Part shown: positions 1 through 9,487 of the stretch, in pieces
Layout of the letters: each line of letters starts with the position of its first letter
Position numbering within the stretch: the stretch's first letter is position 1
Source: Pseudomonas putida
GTDB lineage: Bacteria; Pseudomonadota; Gammaproteobacteria; Pseudomonadales; Pseudomonadaceae
Reading direction: 5' to 3'
DNA length: 64,000 nucleotides
Assembly: GCA_041071465.1 (NCBI GenBank)
Contig: CP163498.1
Span: forward strand, 4,296,001-4,360,000
Made by a program: the position numbers and the translations under genes
The notes under the pieces: generated by a model
The model's input: only the letters and a program-made list of their open reading frames with translations
Databases searched by the model: none
Told to the model about the DNA's origin: nothing

Positions 1-1392
1 TGCCCTGTGGCCCCACCTGCTTGGTCGGCTGGCCGGCCCAGTTTACCGTACGCACTTGCTCGGGGCGGAACCACAGCAGGTAGTGCGAGTGGATTTGCGA
101 GATGGCCACCGCCAGCACACCACCGGCATGGGTTGCCAGTTCGGGCAGGTCTGTGATGTCGCGGCGCAGGTTGTCACTTTGGAACACGCTGTCTTCGCCA
201 CGCTGGCCAAGCCAGTGCACCAGCGCGGTCACCTGGGCTTCGGGTGGGGTCTGGCCGATCAGGTCACAGCGTTCGGCCGAGATTACCGCCGCACCTTGGG
301 CACCGGCAAAGGCCAACAAAACCTGGGGCAGTTCGCGCAGGCCGTCGCTGACGCTGTCGTGGTCAGCCATGGACGAGATCATGCGCACGATGTGTTGACG
401 CAGTGCCAGCAACTTGCGCGTGCTGGCATGGGCCTCGCGGGACTCGATCTGCAACGACAGCACGCTGGCCAGCAACTCGCAGGCTGTGCGGGTACGCAAG
501 TCCACCGGGCGTGGCTGATGGTGGTGGCACGACACCAGCCCCCACAGCTCGCCATCGACCACGATCGACAGCGACATCGAGGCCAGCGTGCCCATGTTGC
601 GCATGTACTGCAGGTGTATCGGCGACACGCTGCGCAGTGCAGCGAAGCTCATGTCCAGTGCCTTGCCGGTGCGAGGGTTGGCGGCCGGTAACAGGGGGAG
701 GACTGATAGTTGGCATCCTCGATCACGCGGATGCGGTTGATCCGGTACAGCTCGCGCGCCTGGCGCGGGATGTCCGCGGCCGGGAAACACAGGCCCAGAT
801 AGCTGGGGTAGCCAGGGTCGGCCACCTCCGCCAGCACCTGACCGTTGCCATCGGCATCGAACCGGTACGCCTTGACCCGCCCAAAGCCGGTGATGCGTTT
901 GAGCTGCACCACCGTTTGTTGCAGCAGATCCTCAAGGCTTGTGGCCAGTTGCAGGCTACCGACGAAGTTGCGCACCAATGGGTAGTAGTCGCCTTGCCCG
1001 GCCAGCTCCGGTGGCAGGCGCGGGGGTTCGAACTCGGCAATCAGTACTTCGTCGTGACAGTGGGCCAGCAAGTGCAGCGGCTCACTGTGGGGCGCGCCTT
1101 GGCGCAAGCGCACGTCGCCGATGTGAAAGGGGAAAATTTCATCTTCGGGCAGCCGTGCGAGGTGCGCGTGCAGGTCGAAACCGTCGCTGACCAGATTGGC
1201 GAAGGGGCAACCGATCAGTTCCTGGGCCGGCAAGCCCAGCCAGTGCTCGACGTTTTCACTGGCCTGCAGCACGCGCAGGTCGGTGGCGTCCAGTACCAGC
1301 AGAAAGCCATGAGGCTGGATGCTGCTCGGCACGTGGATCGGTTCTTGGGCACAGCGCTCCATGGCGTCTGCCAGCGTGTTGTCTGCAGTCAT
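1..1392 (-). CDS. bphP: Bacteriophytochrome (PAS-GAF photosensory part), partial and frameshifted
   Basis: Red/far-red photoreceptor that binds biliverdin. The gene runs off the left edge, so the histidine kinase output end is not seen. Starting at the ATG at 1392 (AGGAG 11 bases upstream; an in-frame ATG at 1413 is possible), the PAS domain contains the likely biliverdin-attaching Cys14, followed by EPIHVPSSIQPHG. The GAF domain has the FPAADIPRQARELY motif. The frame breaks at the G run 694-698: adding one base restores LPAANPRTGKALDMSFAALRSVSPIHLQYMR read as one phytochrome sequence, which continues open to base 1 through the PHY region (WGLVSCHHH). I think the missing base is a sequencing error. 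Family identity is secure; the break's cause is inference. Confidence 0.88.
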
Positions 1393-1659
1393 CGATGAAA
1401 GCGCTCCTGTCATGTCCGTCCATGTATGGCATAGGTGCCTGGGGCAGGATGAGACTGGTTCACCCTAACAGAAACCCGGCACATTTACCGGCTCTCGCCA
1501 TTGGAGGCACGCCGGTGCGCTGGGGTTCTGTGCCGTTCAGGCTTTTTTTGAAGGGGCGCTATCGCTTTATCGCTAATACAAAAAAATGGCTTGATGCCAC
1601 CACGGTTGCGCTGCCTCGCTGCTACGCTCAAACCAAGACGTTTCGACAAGGATAACAAG

Positions 1660-2187
1660 GTGACGGAGCGCTATCTGGCCGCGCTGTTGGGCCTGTTGTT
1701 CAGCGGCAGTACCGTGGCAGCGGATTTTCTCGTGGAAGTGCGGGTATTGGTGCAGCGTGGCTGCATGCTGGTCAACCAGACACGCGACGCGGGAGCCCAA
1801 GCCCTGGGGAGGATCGACCTGGGTGTGTCGGCACGCCTCGATGGCCCTGGCGCGCCCTTGAGCGGGGTACTGCTGAGCCAGCGCCCACCGCGACTTGAGT
1901 GCAACCCTGGCACCCCCTACCAGGTACGCGTCGATGGCGGCCAGCATGGTGGCGTCGGCGAATTGCGCTACCTGGCCAGCAGCGACCGCGCGGCCCGGCC
2001 CATTCCTTATCGCTTGTACCGCGATGCTGCCTGGCGCGAGCCTCTGGCGGTGGGGGTGGCCCAGTCGGCGCGGGTGCCGGACAGTGGCTCGGTTGAGCTG
2101 CCTCTGTACGCACGTATCGACAAACTGGCCTGGGTACCGAATGCAGGGCTGTATGCCGACCTGCTCAAAGTCACAGTCACCTGGTAG
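1660..2187 (+). CDS. Spore coat U domain pilin, Csu operon subunit 1
   Basis: Secreted structural subunit of a Csu-type (archaic chaperone-usher) pilus. I place the start at GTG 1660, which follows AAGGATAACAA and directly precedes a signal peptide (TERYLAALLGLLFSGSTVAA); the upstream extension to 1591 is not signal-like. The mature part is a single SCPU domain of about 155 residues with PYRLYRDAAWREPL and the typical C-terminal strand ending LLKVTVTW. It is the first gene of a seven-gene + strand operon. It differs from the other pilins by an RGCML rather than AACQ motif near the mature N-terminus, so it may be a minor subunit. 175 residues. Confidence 0.85.
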   Translation: MTERYLAALLGLLFSGSTVAADFLVEVRVLVQRGCMLVNQTRDAGAQALGRIDLGVSARLDGPGAPLSGVLLSQRPPRLECNPGTPYQVRVDGGQHGGVGELRYLASSDRAARPIPYRLYRDAAWREPLAVGVAQSARVPDSGSVELPLYARIDKLAWVPNAGLYADLLKVTVTW

Positions 2188-2217
2188 GGACGCCACCATG
2201 CACAAGGACGCCATGCC

Positions 2218-2754
2218 ATGAACCGCACTTCGATCCTGTTGCTTACCCTCGGCCCGCTGCTGGTACCTGGTGGTGAGGCGCATGGCAGCACCACAGGTTT
2301 CATCCAGGCGCGGCTGGTGATCAGCGCGGCCTGCCAGATCAGCAGCAACGAGACACAACCGGCCGTGCTGGGCAACCCGGGGGTGCTGGATTTTGGCGAG
2401 CGCGGCCCGAACTGGGACCAGCCACTGCGCAGCCGGGTGGACGAAGTGGGCGGCGAGGGTAGCCTGCAGATCAGTTGCACGCCCGAAGTCCGGGCTTTCA
2501 ATGTGCGCATCAATGGTGGCCTGAATGGCGACGACGGTATACGGCGTCTGAGCAATGGCCGTGAACTGATCCCTTATCAGCTGGCAGTCGACCCTGGCGG
2601 CAACAGCCGCTACGGCATCGGCCAGGCGCGCGCCTTCACCATTCGCAGCAACCAGCAAGTGCCGATTCCCATCTACGGCGTGGTAGTGGCGCAGCCGCGC
2701 GCGCTGCCCGCCGGGCTTTACCGCGACACCCTCAGAGTGACCCTGGACTGGTAA
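2218..2754 (+). CDS. Spore coat U domain pilin, Csu operon subunit 2
   Basis: Second SCPU-domain pilin. The N-terminus (MNRTSILLLTLGPLLVPGGEAHG) is a Sec signal peptide. The SCPU domain has the AACQISS motif near its start, a second Cys in LQISCTP, then ELIPYQLAVDPGG and a terminal YRDTLRVTLDW. It begins 30 bases after subunit 1 and is followed 18 bases later by subunit 3. It resembles CsuA or CsuB of the Acinetobacter operon, but I cannot tell which from sequence alone. 178 residues. Confidence 0.88.
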   Translation: MNRTSILLLTLGPLLVPGGEAHGSTTGFIQARLVISAACQISSNETQPAVLGNPGVLDFGERGPNWDQPLRSRVDEVGGEGSLQISCTPEVRAFNVRINGGLNGDDGIRRLSNGRELIPYQLAVDPGGNSRYGIGQARAFTIRSNQQVPIPIYGVVVAQPRALPAGLYRDTLRVTLDW

Positions 2755-2772
2755 CCACGCAAGGAGACTCCG

Positions 2773-3306
2773 ATGCGAACGAACCTTTCATGCTGCATGC
2801 TCGCAGGCCTTGGCCTGGCACTGGCTTCCCAGGCCCAGGCCGCCACGGTGACCGGGAACATCACCTCGACGCTGACCCTGATTGCCGCGTGCCAGGTCAA
2901 CGGCAGTTCGGGCACTTCGGGGTTGAACTTCGGCGCTCTGAACTTTGGCACTCAGGATGCCCTGTTCACCACTGCCAATGCCCAGGTGCTGGGTGGTGGG
3001 GGCGGTGCCATGAGCATCCTGTGCTCGGCGGGTACGGTGCCTGCCATCAAAGTGCGCGCAGGGCTACATGACGGCCAGTCGAGCGGTGGCACGCGTGCGC
3101 TCGCCGATGGCGCTGGCAACTTCGTGCCGTACGACCTCTATACCGACTCCGGCCGTACGACGTTGCTGGCCATTGACGGCACCATCACCCTGCCAACCAG
3201 TACTGGCGCGGCCCAGACCGTCAACCTTTACGGCAAGGCCGTGGGCAAGGCGGGCCTGCCCGCAGGGGTCTACAGCGACACGATTTCGGTCGAGCTGTCG
3301 TTCTGA
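2773..3306 (+). CDS. Spore coat U domain pilin, Csu operon subunit 3 (probable major subunit)
   Basis: Has a strong AAGGAGA ribosome binding site and a clear signal peptide ending SQAQA. The mature chain is one SCPU domain with the AACQVNGSSGTSGLNFG motif, a second conserved Cys (SILCSAG), NFVPYDLYTDSGRTT, and a final YSDTISVELSF. The repeated Gly/Ser/Thr-rich strands and the strong start suggest the abundant shaft subunit (CsuA/B role); that is an inference. It lies between two other pilin genes in the csu operon, only 3 bases before subunit 4. 177 residues. Confidence 0.88.
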   Translation: MRTNLSCCMLAGLGLALASQAQAATVTGNITSTLTLIAACQVNGSSGTSGLNFGALNFGTQDALFTTANAQVLGGGGGAMSILCSAGTVPAIKVRAGLHDGQSSGGTRALADGAGNFVPYDLYTDSGRTTLLAIDGTITLPTSTGAAQTVNLYGKAVGKAGLPAGVYSDTISVELSF

Positions 3307-3309
3307 ACC

Positions 3310-3812
3310 ATGCGCGGTTGGCTGGCAAGTGGCCTGAGCGGAATCGGCATGCTGTTGGCGGCCCCGCTGGGGGCGGTGACCACCAGTACATTCACGGTGA
3401 CGGCGCAGATTGTCGCCGGTTGCCTGGTGGTGGGGGTGTCACCAGCTACGGCACGCTCGATTATGGCTCGCAGTCCGCGCTGTCCACGGGCTTGCTCAGC
3501 ACGTCGTTGGGTGGCTCTACCGTGACCTTCCAGTGCACGCCAGGCGTGGCCATGAGCATGAGCCTGGATGGTGGGCAGAACAGTGCCAGCGGCACACGCA
3601 ACCTGAAACGATCGAACGGCACGCAAGTGCTGGCCTACCAGTTGTACCGGGACGCGGCCTACAGCCAGAGCCTGGGAATCGGCCAGAGCGTGGCCGTGAG
3701 CTATGCCGACCCGACGGCGATCAAGCTGCCGGTGTACGGGCGGGTTCAGCTGACCGGCACGCTGCCGGCAGGGACCTACACCGATGTGGTGCAAGTGACG
3801 GTGACCTGGTGA
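3310..3812 (+). CDS. Spore coat U domain pilin, Csu operon subunit 4, frameshifted
   Basis: Fourth SCPU pilin. ATG 3310 opens a signal peptide (MRGWLASGLSGIGMLLAAPLGAV) and the mature start TSTFTVTAQIVAGCLVVG. After the G run at 3432-3436 the homologous reading continues in another frame (VTSYGTLDYGSQSALSTG through VLAYQLYRDAAYSQSLGIG to DVVQVTVTW). Adding one G gives an uninterrupted 167-residue SCPU protein, so I treat it as one gene with a probable homopolymer under-call. Both halves match the family. The chaperone gene follows 40 bases later. Confidence 0.82.
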
Positions 3813-3852
3813 ACACCAGCGCCACCAACGACAAGTGTCTAAGGAGAGCTGC

Positions 3853-4629
3853 ATGCGGGTAGGCGCGAAGTGGGCGCGAGGATTGATCGGGTTGTGGTGG
3901 CTGGCAAGCTTGCCAGCCGGGGCGGCCACCTCGGTGTTGATCTGGCCGATCGACCCGGTGCTGGAGGCCGACCAGAAGGCGGGCGCCCTGTGGCTGGAAA
4001 ACCGCGGTACTGCGCCGGCCAACTTGCAGGTGCGGGTATTCGCCTGGCGCCAGGGTGATTACCAGGAACAGTTCCAGGCGCAGCGTGAAATCATCGGCAG
4101 CCCGCCGGTCGCCAACATTGCCCCAGGGCAGAAGCAGCTGATTCGCCTGACCCGTACGGGCTCATCACCCGCCGGCCAGGAGCAGGCCTACCGCATCATC
4201 ATCGACGAGATCCCGCCCGCCATCCCGGTCGATAAAGCCGACCCCGGCGCTACCGCGGCCATTCGTTTGCAAATGCGTTATTCGGTGCCGCTGTTCGTCT
4301 ATGGCGAAGGGCTGTGGGGCAAGGCCGACCCTGACGGCAAGCGCAATGCCGAGGGTGTGGGCAAGCCGCAGCTCAGCTGGCGCCCGGTTACCGTGCAGGG
4401 CAAGCCTTACGTTGAACTGCGCAACACTGGCCCCGTGCATGCGCGCTTGACCGATGTAGTGGTGCAGCAAGGCAGCCAGAGCAAACCACTGGCCGAGGGG
4501 CTGCTGGGCTATGTGCTGCCGGGCGCCAGCATGCGCTGGCCTGCTCCCGAGGCGTCCAGCAGCGGTAGCGTGCTCAAGGGCAGGGTCAATGGGCAGGGTA
4601 CGGCGGACGCTATTCGCCAAGGCCAATGA
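3853..4629 (+). CDS. csuC: Periplasmic pilus chaperone CsuC
   Basis: PapD-like chaperone that captures pilins by donor-strand complementation and hands them to the usher. ATG 3853 sits 5 bases after AAGGAGA. A signal peptide ends at PAGAA, followed by the N-terminal immunoglobulin-like domain (VLIWPIDPVLEADQKAGALWLENRG) and the typical GQKQLIRLTR and YRIIIDEIP strands; the second domain begins about residue 155. 258 residues, a usual length. It lies between the pilins and the usher, as in the csuABCDE operon of Acinetobacter. Confidence 0.92.
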   Translation: MRVGAKWARGLIGLWWLASLPAGAATSVLIWPIDPVLEADQKAGALWLENRGTAPANLQVRVFAWRQGDYQEQFQAQREIIGSPPVANIAPGQKQLIRLTRTGSSPAGQEQAYRIIIDEIPPAIPVDKADPGATAAIRLQMRYSVPLFVYGEGLWGKADPDGKRNAEGVGKPQLSWRPVTVQGKPYVELRNTGPVHARLTDVVVQQGSQSKPLAEGLLGYVLPGASMRWPAPEASSSGSVLKGRVNGQGTADAIRQGQ

Positions 4630-4689
4630 GCCAGCAAATGAATGCAGTGCAGGGGTCAGGGAGTACCCGGCAATGGTCGGAAACCGTGT

Positions 4690-7035
4690 GTGAAAAAGCT
4701 TTCGGCGACGACTCGCCGTTGGTGCCTGGGGCTGGTCATGGTCAGCCCAGGGCTGGCGTTGGCCGACGACCTGCCCCCACCGCCCACGGAGATGTCCGCC
4801 ATCGCCGAAGCCACCCTGTACCTCGACCTGGTGGTGAACCAGATGCCCAGGGCTGAACTGGTCCCGGTGCAGCAGCGGGCCGGGCAGCTGTACCTGGACA
4901 GCGACATCTTGCGGTCAGCCGGTATTTCGTTGCCTGGCAGCCCCCAGGGCGAGGTGGCCCTGGAAAGCATCGCGGGGTTGCATGCCGACTACGACAGCCA
5001 GAACCAGCGCCTGCTGCTGCAGGTGCCGCCGGCCTGGTTGCCAGACCAGCAAGTGGGTGACCGCAACCTGTACCCGGCCAGTGATGCGCGCAGCAGTTTC
5101 GGCGCTTTGTTCAACTACGACCTGTACCTCAATGACACCGATGAAGGCGGCACCTACCTGGCCGCCTGGAACGAGCTGCGCCTGTTTGACAGCTGGGGCA
5201 CTTTCTCCAGTACCGGGCAGTGGCGCCAGTCATTCAACGGCGCACAGGCGGATGATACGCGCCAAGGCTTCATGCGTTATGACACTACTTGGCGCTTCAC
5301 TGACGAGCAGCGTCTGCTGTCCTATGAAGCCGGTGACTTCGTGACTGGCGCTTTGCCCTGGAGCAGCTCGGTGCGGGTGGGCGGCGTGCAGCTGTCGCGT
5401 GACTTCGCTGCGCGCCCCGACCTGGTCACTTACCCGTTACCGGCGTTCGCAGGCGAAGCGGCGGTGCCGACGTCGCTCGACCTGTTCATAAACGGTTTCA
5501 AGTCCAGCACTACCGAGCTGCAGCCAGGCCCGTACACCCTGACCAACGTGCCGTTCATCAACGGCGCCGGGGAGGCGGTGGTGGTCACCACCGATGCGCT
5601 TGGCCGGCAGGTGTCGACGACCTTGCCGTTCTATGTCACCAGCAGCCTGCTGCAGAAGGGCCTGACGGACTACTCGGTGGCCGCCGGCAGCCTGCGCCGT
5701 GATTACGGCGTGCGCGATTTCAGCTATGGGCCGGGTGTGGCCTCGGGCAGCCTGCGCTATGGGCTCAGTGACTTCTTCACCCTCGAAACCCACGCCGAAA
5801 CTGCCGAGTCGCTGATGCTGGGCGGGCTGGGTGGCAACATGCGGCTGGGCAACTTCGGCGTGCTCAATGCCGCCCTGGCGCAAAGCCAGTTCGATGGCGA
5901 GAAGGGCCACCAGGTCGCCCTTGGGTACCAGTACAACAGCCAGCGCATCGGCTTCAGTTACCAGCGCCTGCAACGCCATGGTGACTATGCCGACCTGACC
6001 CGGGTCGACCTTCCGGACATGCAGTTGAGCAAGCGCAGCGAACAGGTCACCCTCAGCCTGAACCTGAACGAGTACGGCAGCATTGGCGCCGGCTACTTCG
6101 ATGTACGCGCCGGTGACGGCACGCGTACCCGGCTGATCAACCTGAGCTACAGCAAGCCGCTGTGGGGCAGCAGCAGCGTGTACTTGTCGGCCAACCGCGA
6201 AGTGGGTGACAGCCAGTGGGCGGTGCAGGCGCAGTTGGTGATTCCGTTCGACTTGCACGGCACCCTGGCGCTGGGCATGGAGCGAAGTAAAGAAGGCGAG
6301 ACACTGCAGCGGGTCAACTACAGCCACGCGGTGCCAGCGGGTGTCGGCGTTGGTTACAACCTGGGCTATGCCGCAGGCAGCGACCGGGATGCCTATCGCC
6401 AGGCCGACGTCACTTGGCGCCTGCAATCGGTGCAGTTGCAGGCGGGTGTGTATGGCAGTAGCGGTGAAATGACCCGTTGGGCTGACGCCAGTGGTTCTCT
6501 GGTGTGGATGGATGCCGGGGTGTTCGCAGCCAACCGCATCGATGATGCCTTCGTAGTTGTCAGTACCGCGGGCTACGCCGATGTGCCGGTGCGCTACGAA
6601 AACCAGGACGTTGGCCGCACCGATGCCAAGGGGCACTTGCTGGTGCCGTACAGCAGCGGTTACTACCGTGGCAAGTACGAAATCGACCCCATGGACCTGC
6701 CGCCGGATGTGCTGGCGTCAGACGTGGAGCAGCGTGTGGCGGTAAGACGGGGCAGCGGTTACTTGCTGGAGTTCCCGCTCAAGCGGGTCATGGCGGCCAG
6801 CGTCGAGCTGGTGGATGGCGACCAGCAGGTGCTCAAATTGGGTAGCCGTGTGACCCACACAGAAAGTGGCGGCCAGGCGGTGGTGGGTTGGGACGGGTTG
6901 GTGTACCTGGAGAACTTGTCGCCGCATAACCGCTTGCAGGTGGAAATTGAAGGCGGCGGGCATTGCGAGGTGGCATTCGACCTGCCTGAGTCACAAGGCT
7001 CGGTGCCCTTGATTGGCCCGCTGGTGTGCCGATGA
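4690..7035 (+). CDS. csuD: Outer membrane pilus usher CsuD
   Basis: Usher that forms the outer membrane pore through which Csu subunits are assembled. I prefer GTG 4690, which begins a signal peptide ending GLALA; the open frame to 4642 adds non-signal residues, and no ribosome site is strong, so the start is uncertain. The chain shows the N-terminal domain (YLDLVVNQ), the plug/barrel (GDFVTGALPWSSSVRVGGVQLSRDF, a conserved usher segment), and C-terminal beta domains with YENQDVGRTDAKGHLLVP. 781 residues. The next gene overlaps its stop (ATGA). Confidence 0.92.
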   Translation: MKKLSATTRRWCLGLVMVSPGLALADDLPPPPTEMSAIAEATLYLDLVVNQMPRAELVPVQQRAGQLYLDSDILRSAGISLPGSPQGEVALESIAGLHADYDSQNQRLLLQVPPAWLPDQQVGDRNLYPASDARSSFGALFNYDLYLNDTDEGGTYLAAWNELRLFDSWGTFSSTGQWRQSFNGAQADDTRQGFMRYDTTWRFTDEQRLLSYEAGDFVTGALPWSSSVRVGGVQLSRDFAARPDLVTYPLPAFAGEAAVPTSLDLFINGFKSSTTELQPGPYTLTNVPFINGAGEAVVVTTDALGRQVSTTLPFYVTSSLLQKGLTDYSVAAGSLRRDYGVRDFSYGPGVASGSLRYGLSDFFTLETHAETAESLMLGGLGGNMRLGNFGVLNAALAQSQFDGEKGHQVALGYQYNSQRIGFSYQRLQRHGDYADLTRVDLPDMQLSKRSEQVTLSLNLNEYGSIGAGYFDVRAGDGTRTRLINLSYSKPLWGSSSVYLSANREVGDSQWAVQAQLVIPFDLHGTLALGMERSKEGETLQRVNYSHAVPAGVGVGYNLGYAAGSDRDAYRQADVTWRLQSVQLQAGVYGSSGEMTRWADASGSLVWMDAGVFAANRIDDAFVVVSTAGYADVPVRYENQDVGRTDAKGHLLVPYSSGYYRGKYEIDPMDLPPDVLASDVEQRVAVRRGSGYLLEFPLKRVMAASVELVDGDQQVLKLGSRVTHTESGGQAVVGWDGLVYLENLSPHNRLQVEIEGGGHCEVAFDLPESQGSVPLIGPLVCR

Positions 7036-8003
7036 ATGCCTGGGTGCGTGGTCTGTGGGCGAGCGTACTGCTGTTGCCGACGGGTACGGCCTGGGCGGTT
7101 TGTTCGTCGGTAGCCACGTTGCCGGCGGCGTTTGGCAGCCTCAATTCAACGCAGGTTCGCACCACGGTACAGACGGCTTCCACCCTTAACTCCGGTTTGC
7201 AGTGCACCGGCTCGCTACTCACCTTGCTCAGCAGCAATGATCATTTCTACGCAACCATCACGCCCGCCTCGGGCGGGCTGGTCGGCCCGACAGGCGATGT
7301 CATCTCTTACACATTGTATGCCGACAACAGCACCAACTACCCGATCACCCGCGGTCTGGCCTACGACTTCGCTCGCAACGGTATCATCGACCTGCTAGGG
7401 CTGCTCGGCGGCACCACGCCCAAAGCGGTGCCTATCTACATGCGTACCCAGATTGGCAGCAATGTCGCGGCAGGGGTGTACCAAGAGAACCTGACCGTGG
7501 CCTGGAGCTGGAACTATTGTTCGGGGATTGGCGCGTTAGGGATATGCCTTGGGCGTGACATCGGTTCAGGTAGCCAGACCTTGAACGTGAGCCTGACGGT
7601 GACCAACGACTGCCAGATCACCACCCCCAACATCAGCTTCGCCAGTGCGCCGGTGGTGGCAGGGTTCGGCACTGTGAGCCAGGGTATAAACGTGTCGTGC
7701 ACCAAGGGCAGCAGCTACACGGTGGGGCTGGATGACGGGCAGAACGTGTCCGCTGGGCGGCGGCGGATGAAGTCGGCGGCCAACAACTACCTGGCCTATG
7801 ACATTTTCAAAAGTGCTGGGACGGTGCGCTGGGGCGCGACCGGGGCTGCCAGGCGCTCCAGCACCGATGCCGACGTCAACCCCGGTGTGGGGACTGGTAC
7901 GGGTAGCCAGGTGTTCAACTACAACGCCAAGGTCTATACCGACCAGGCGACACCGCCTGCAGCGACCTATACCGACAGTGTGATACTGGATGTGCAGTTC
8001 TGA
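7032..8003 (+). CDS. csuE: Csu pilus tip protein CsuE (two SCPU domains)
   Basis: Tip adhesin of the Csu pilus. Starts at ATG 7032, overlapping the usher stop by 4 bases, so translation is probably coupled. Signal peptide to TAWAV. Two SCPU domains follow: residues about 30-165 (ending VYQENLTVAWSW) and about 185-323 (CQITTPNISF to YTDSVILDVQF). Two-domain structure at the 3' end of the operon is diagnostic for CsuE, whose first domain carries the binding tip in characterised relatives. 323 residues. A hairpin at 8034-8062 closes the operon. Confidence 0.9.
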   Translation: MNAWVRGLWASVLLLPTGTAWAVCSSVATLPAAFGSLNSTQVRTTVQTASTLNSGLQCTGSLLTLLSSNDHFYATITPASGGLVGPTGDVISYTLYADNSTNYPITRGLAYDFARNGIIDLLGLLGGTTPKAVPIYMRTQIGSNVAAGVYQENLTVAWSWNYCSGIGALGICLGRDIGSGSQTLNVSLTVTNDCQITTPNISFASAPVVAGFGTVSQGINVSCTKGSSYTVGLDDGQNVSAGRRRMKSAANNYLAYDIFKSAGTVRWGATGAARRSSTDADVNPGVGTGTGSQVFNYNAKVYTDQATPPAATYTDSVILDVQF

Positions 8004-8033
8004 TGCAGCTCTGACGGAGCCTGATGCCTGCCG

Positions 8034-8062
8034 CTGACACGGCCCCTGTAGGGCCGCGTCAG
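8034..8062. terminator. Hairpin between convergent csuE and M14 peptidase genes
   Basis: Twelve-base arms CTGACACGGCCC and GGGCCGCGTCAG (one mismatch) with a five-base loop CTGTA. There is no T tract on the + strand, so termination may depend on the hairpin alone or serve both directions. Confidence 0.55.
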
Positions 8063-8069
8063 CCTTGGC

Positions 8070-9216
8070 TCAGCGCAAATCGCCCACCATTTTTGCCAGG
8101 GTCTCCAGCACCGCCCCGGCCAGGGCCTTCGAGCGTGCCCCCGACCAGCCGGTTACCGCATCGGGCGCGTCGTCATGGTCCTTGAATGGCATCTCCAGCG
8201 TTAGCGACAGGCAGTCATGTGCCATGCCCACGGCATTGCAGGCCAGCGTCGTATTCGCCTGGCCAGGCTCGTCGCGGGTATAGCCGTGCACGGTCTGAAA
8301 GTCGCGGGTCACACTGCACAAGGTATTGCGAAACTGCGCTTCGAGTTTTTCCAGTCGCGGGGTGTAGCCTGGGTTGCCCTCGCACGCGGCGGTGAACACG
8401 TGCGGAATCTCTTCGTCACCATGCACGTCGATGAACGCGTCCACGCCGTACTGCTTCATCTGCGCCTGAGCAAAGAACACCTCTGGGCTCAGTTCGATGC
8501 TGGCGTCCTGCCAGGCGCGGTTGAGGTCCTTGCCCTTGAAGTTGGTACGCAGGTGGCCGAGGAAGGCGCCGTCGGGGTTCATGTTGGGGATCAGGTAAAG
8601 GTCAGCCTTGGCCAGCAATTGCTTAACCACTGCATCGTTGGCCTGCAGGCGGTCGATCACGCCTTCCATGAACCATTCGGCCATGTGCTCGCCTGGGTGT
8701 TGCTGGGCAATCAGCCAGAGCTTGCGCTTGCCATCTGCACCGTCACCGGCGCGCAGCAGCGGGATATCGCGGCCTTGGACACTGCGGCCGCTGGCCAGCA
8801 ACTCGACCCCCGGCAGTTGCCGTGCACGTTCGATCAGCTGGTTGTGTCGGGCGCGAGAAGGGCTCGAAGTAGGCGAACCAGATATGTTCCTGTTCAGCCT
8901 TTACCTCGAACGACAGCGCCGTACCGTCGAACCGGCTGGGCACGCGGAACCAGCTCTGCTGGTCGTAGCTGGCCACCGCGTTGTAGCCGCTCCACGCGTT
9001 CTTGTACGAGGAGCCAGACGCGTTGTCGAGGCTGAAGCGATGCACCTGCCCCGGGGTGAGCCCGCTGACCTTGAAATGGAACCATTGGTAGTGGCCGCTG
9101 TGGGTGTCCGGGCGGATGGCCAGGTGTACCTGGGCCGGGTTGCTGGCATCCAGCACCTGGATGTTGCCGGAATCGAAGTCGCAGTCGATCTGCAGGGGGG
9201 ACAGCGTCACGGTCAT
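8070..9216 (-). CDS. M14 family zinc carboxypeptidase, frameshifted
   Basis: Cytosolic-looking (no signal peptide) M14 metallopeptidase. ATG 9216 follows AAAGGAG. The N-terminal beta-sandwich domain (WFHFKVSGLTPGQ, SSYKNAWSGYNAVASYD) is followed by the catalytic domain with the zinc motif QQHPGEHMAEWFMEG (HxxE), NMNPDGAFLGHLRTN and DVHGDEE. The two parts are in different frames. The change lies at about 8849-8855: the reading FSR then RHNQLIERARQLPGVELLASGRS is recovered by removing one base or, more likely, adding two (a lost GC in a CGCGC stretch). About 382 residues when repaired, normal for this Pseudomonas family. A real lesion cannot be excluded. Confidence 0.84.
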
Positions 9217-9487
9217 GTGCCGGGCTCCTTTGCGGGTATTGTTGTAAGGGTACTGTACACGGCTTGGCAGGGTTGTTGCGTCTGTTTGCATGACATGGCG
9301 GTATCGGAATGTGACGGGACAAGTTCGTGCGCGCTTTTGTCGGGCAGGCTGTGATCGAGCTGCCGCGGCCAGCGTTGGTCAGATAAGTATCTATATTTTT
9401 TGCATATTAGCTTAGCTCTAAAATTAATTTCATTTATCTGGTTTGGCCCGTTACATTCAGCGTTCTCTTACCTGCAAGGAACTGCGG

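Noticed and set aside
5437..6636. Long minus-strand open frame of about 400 codons inside csuD
   Set aside because: It lies entirely opposite the well-supported usher gene; its protein is His/Val/Ala-rich nonsense typical of antisense frames in GC-rich DNA.
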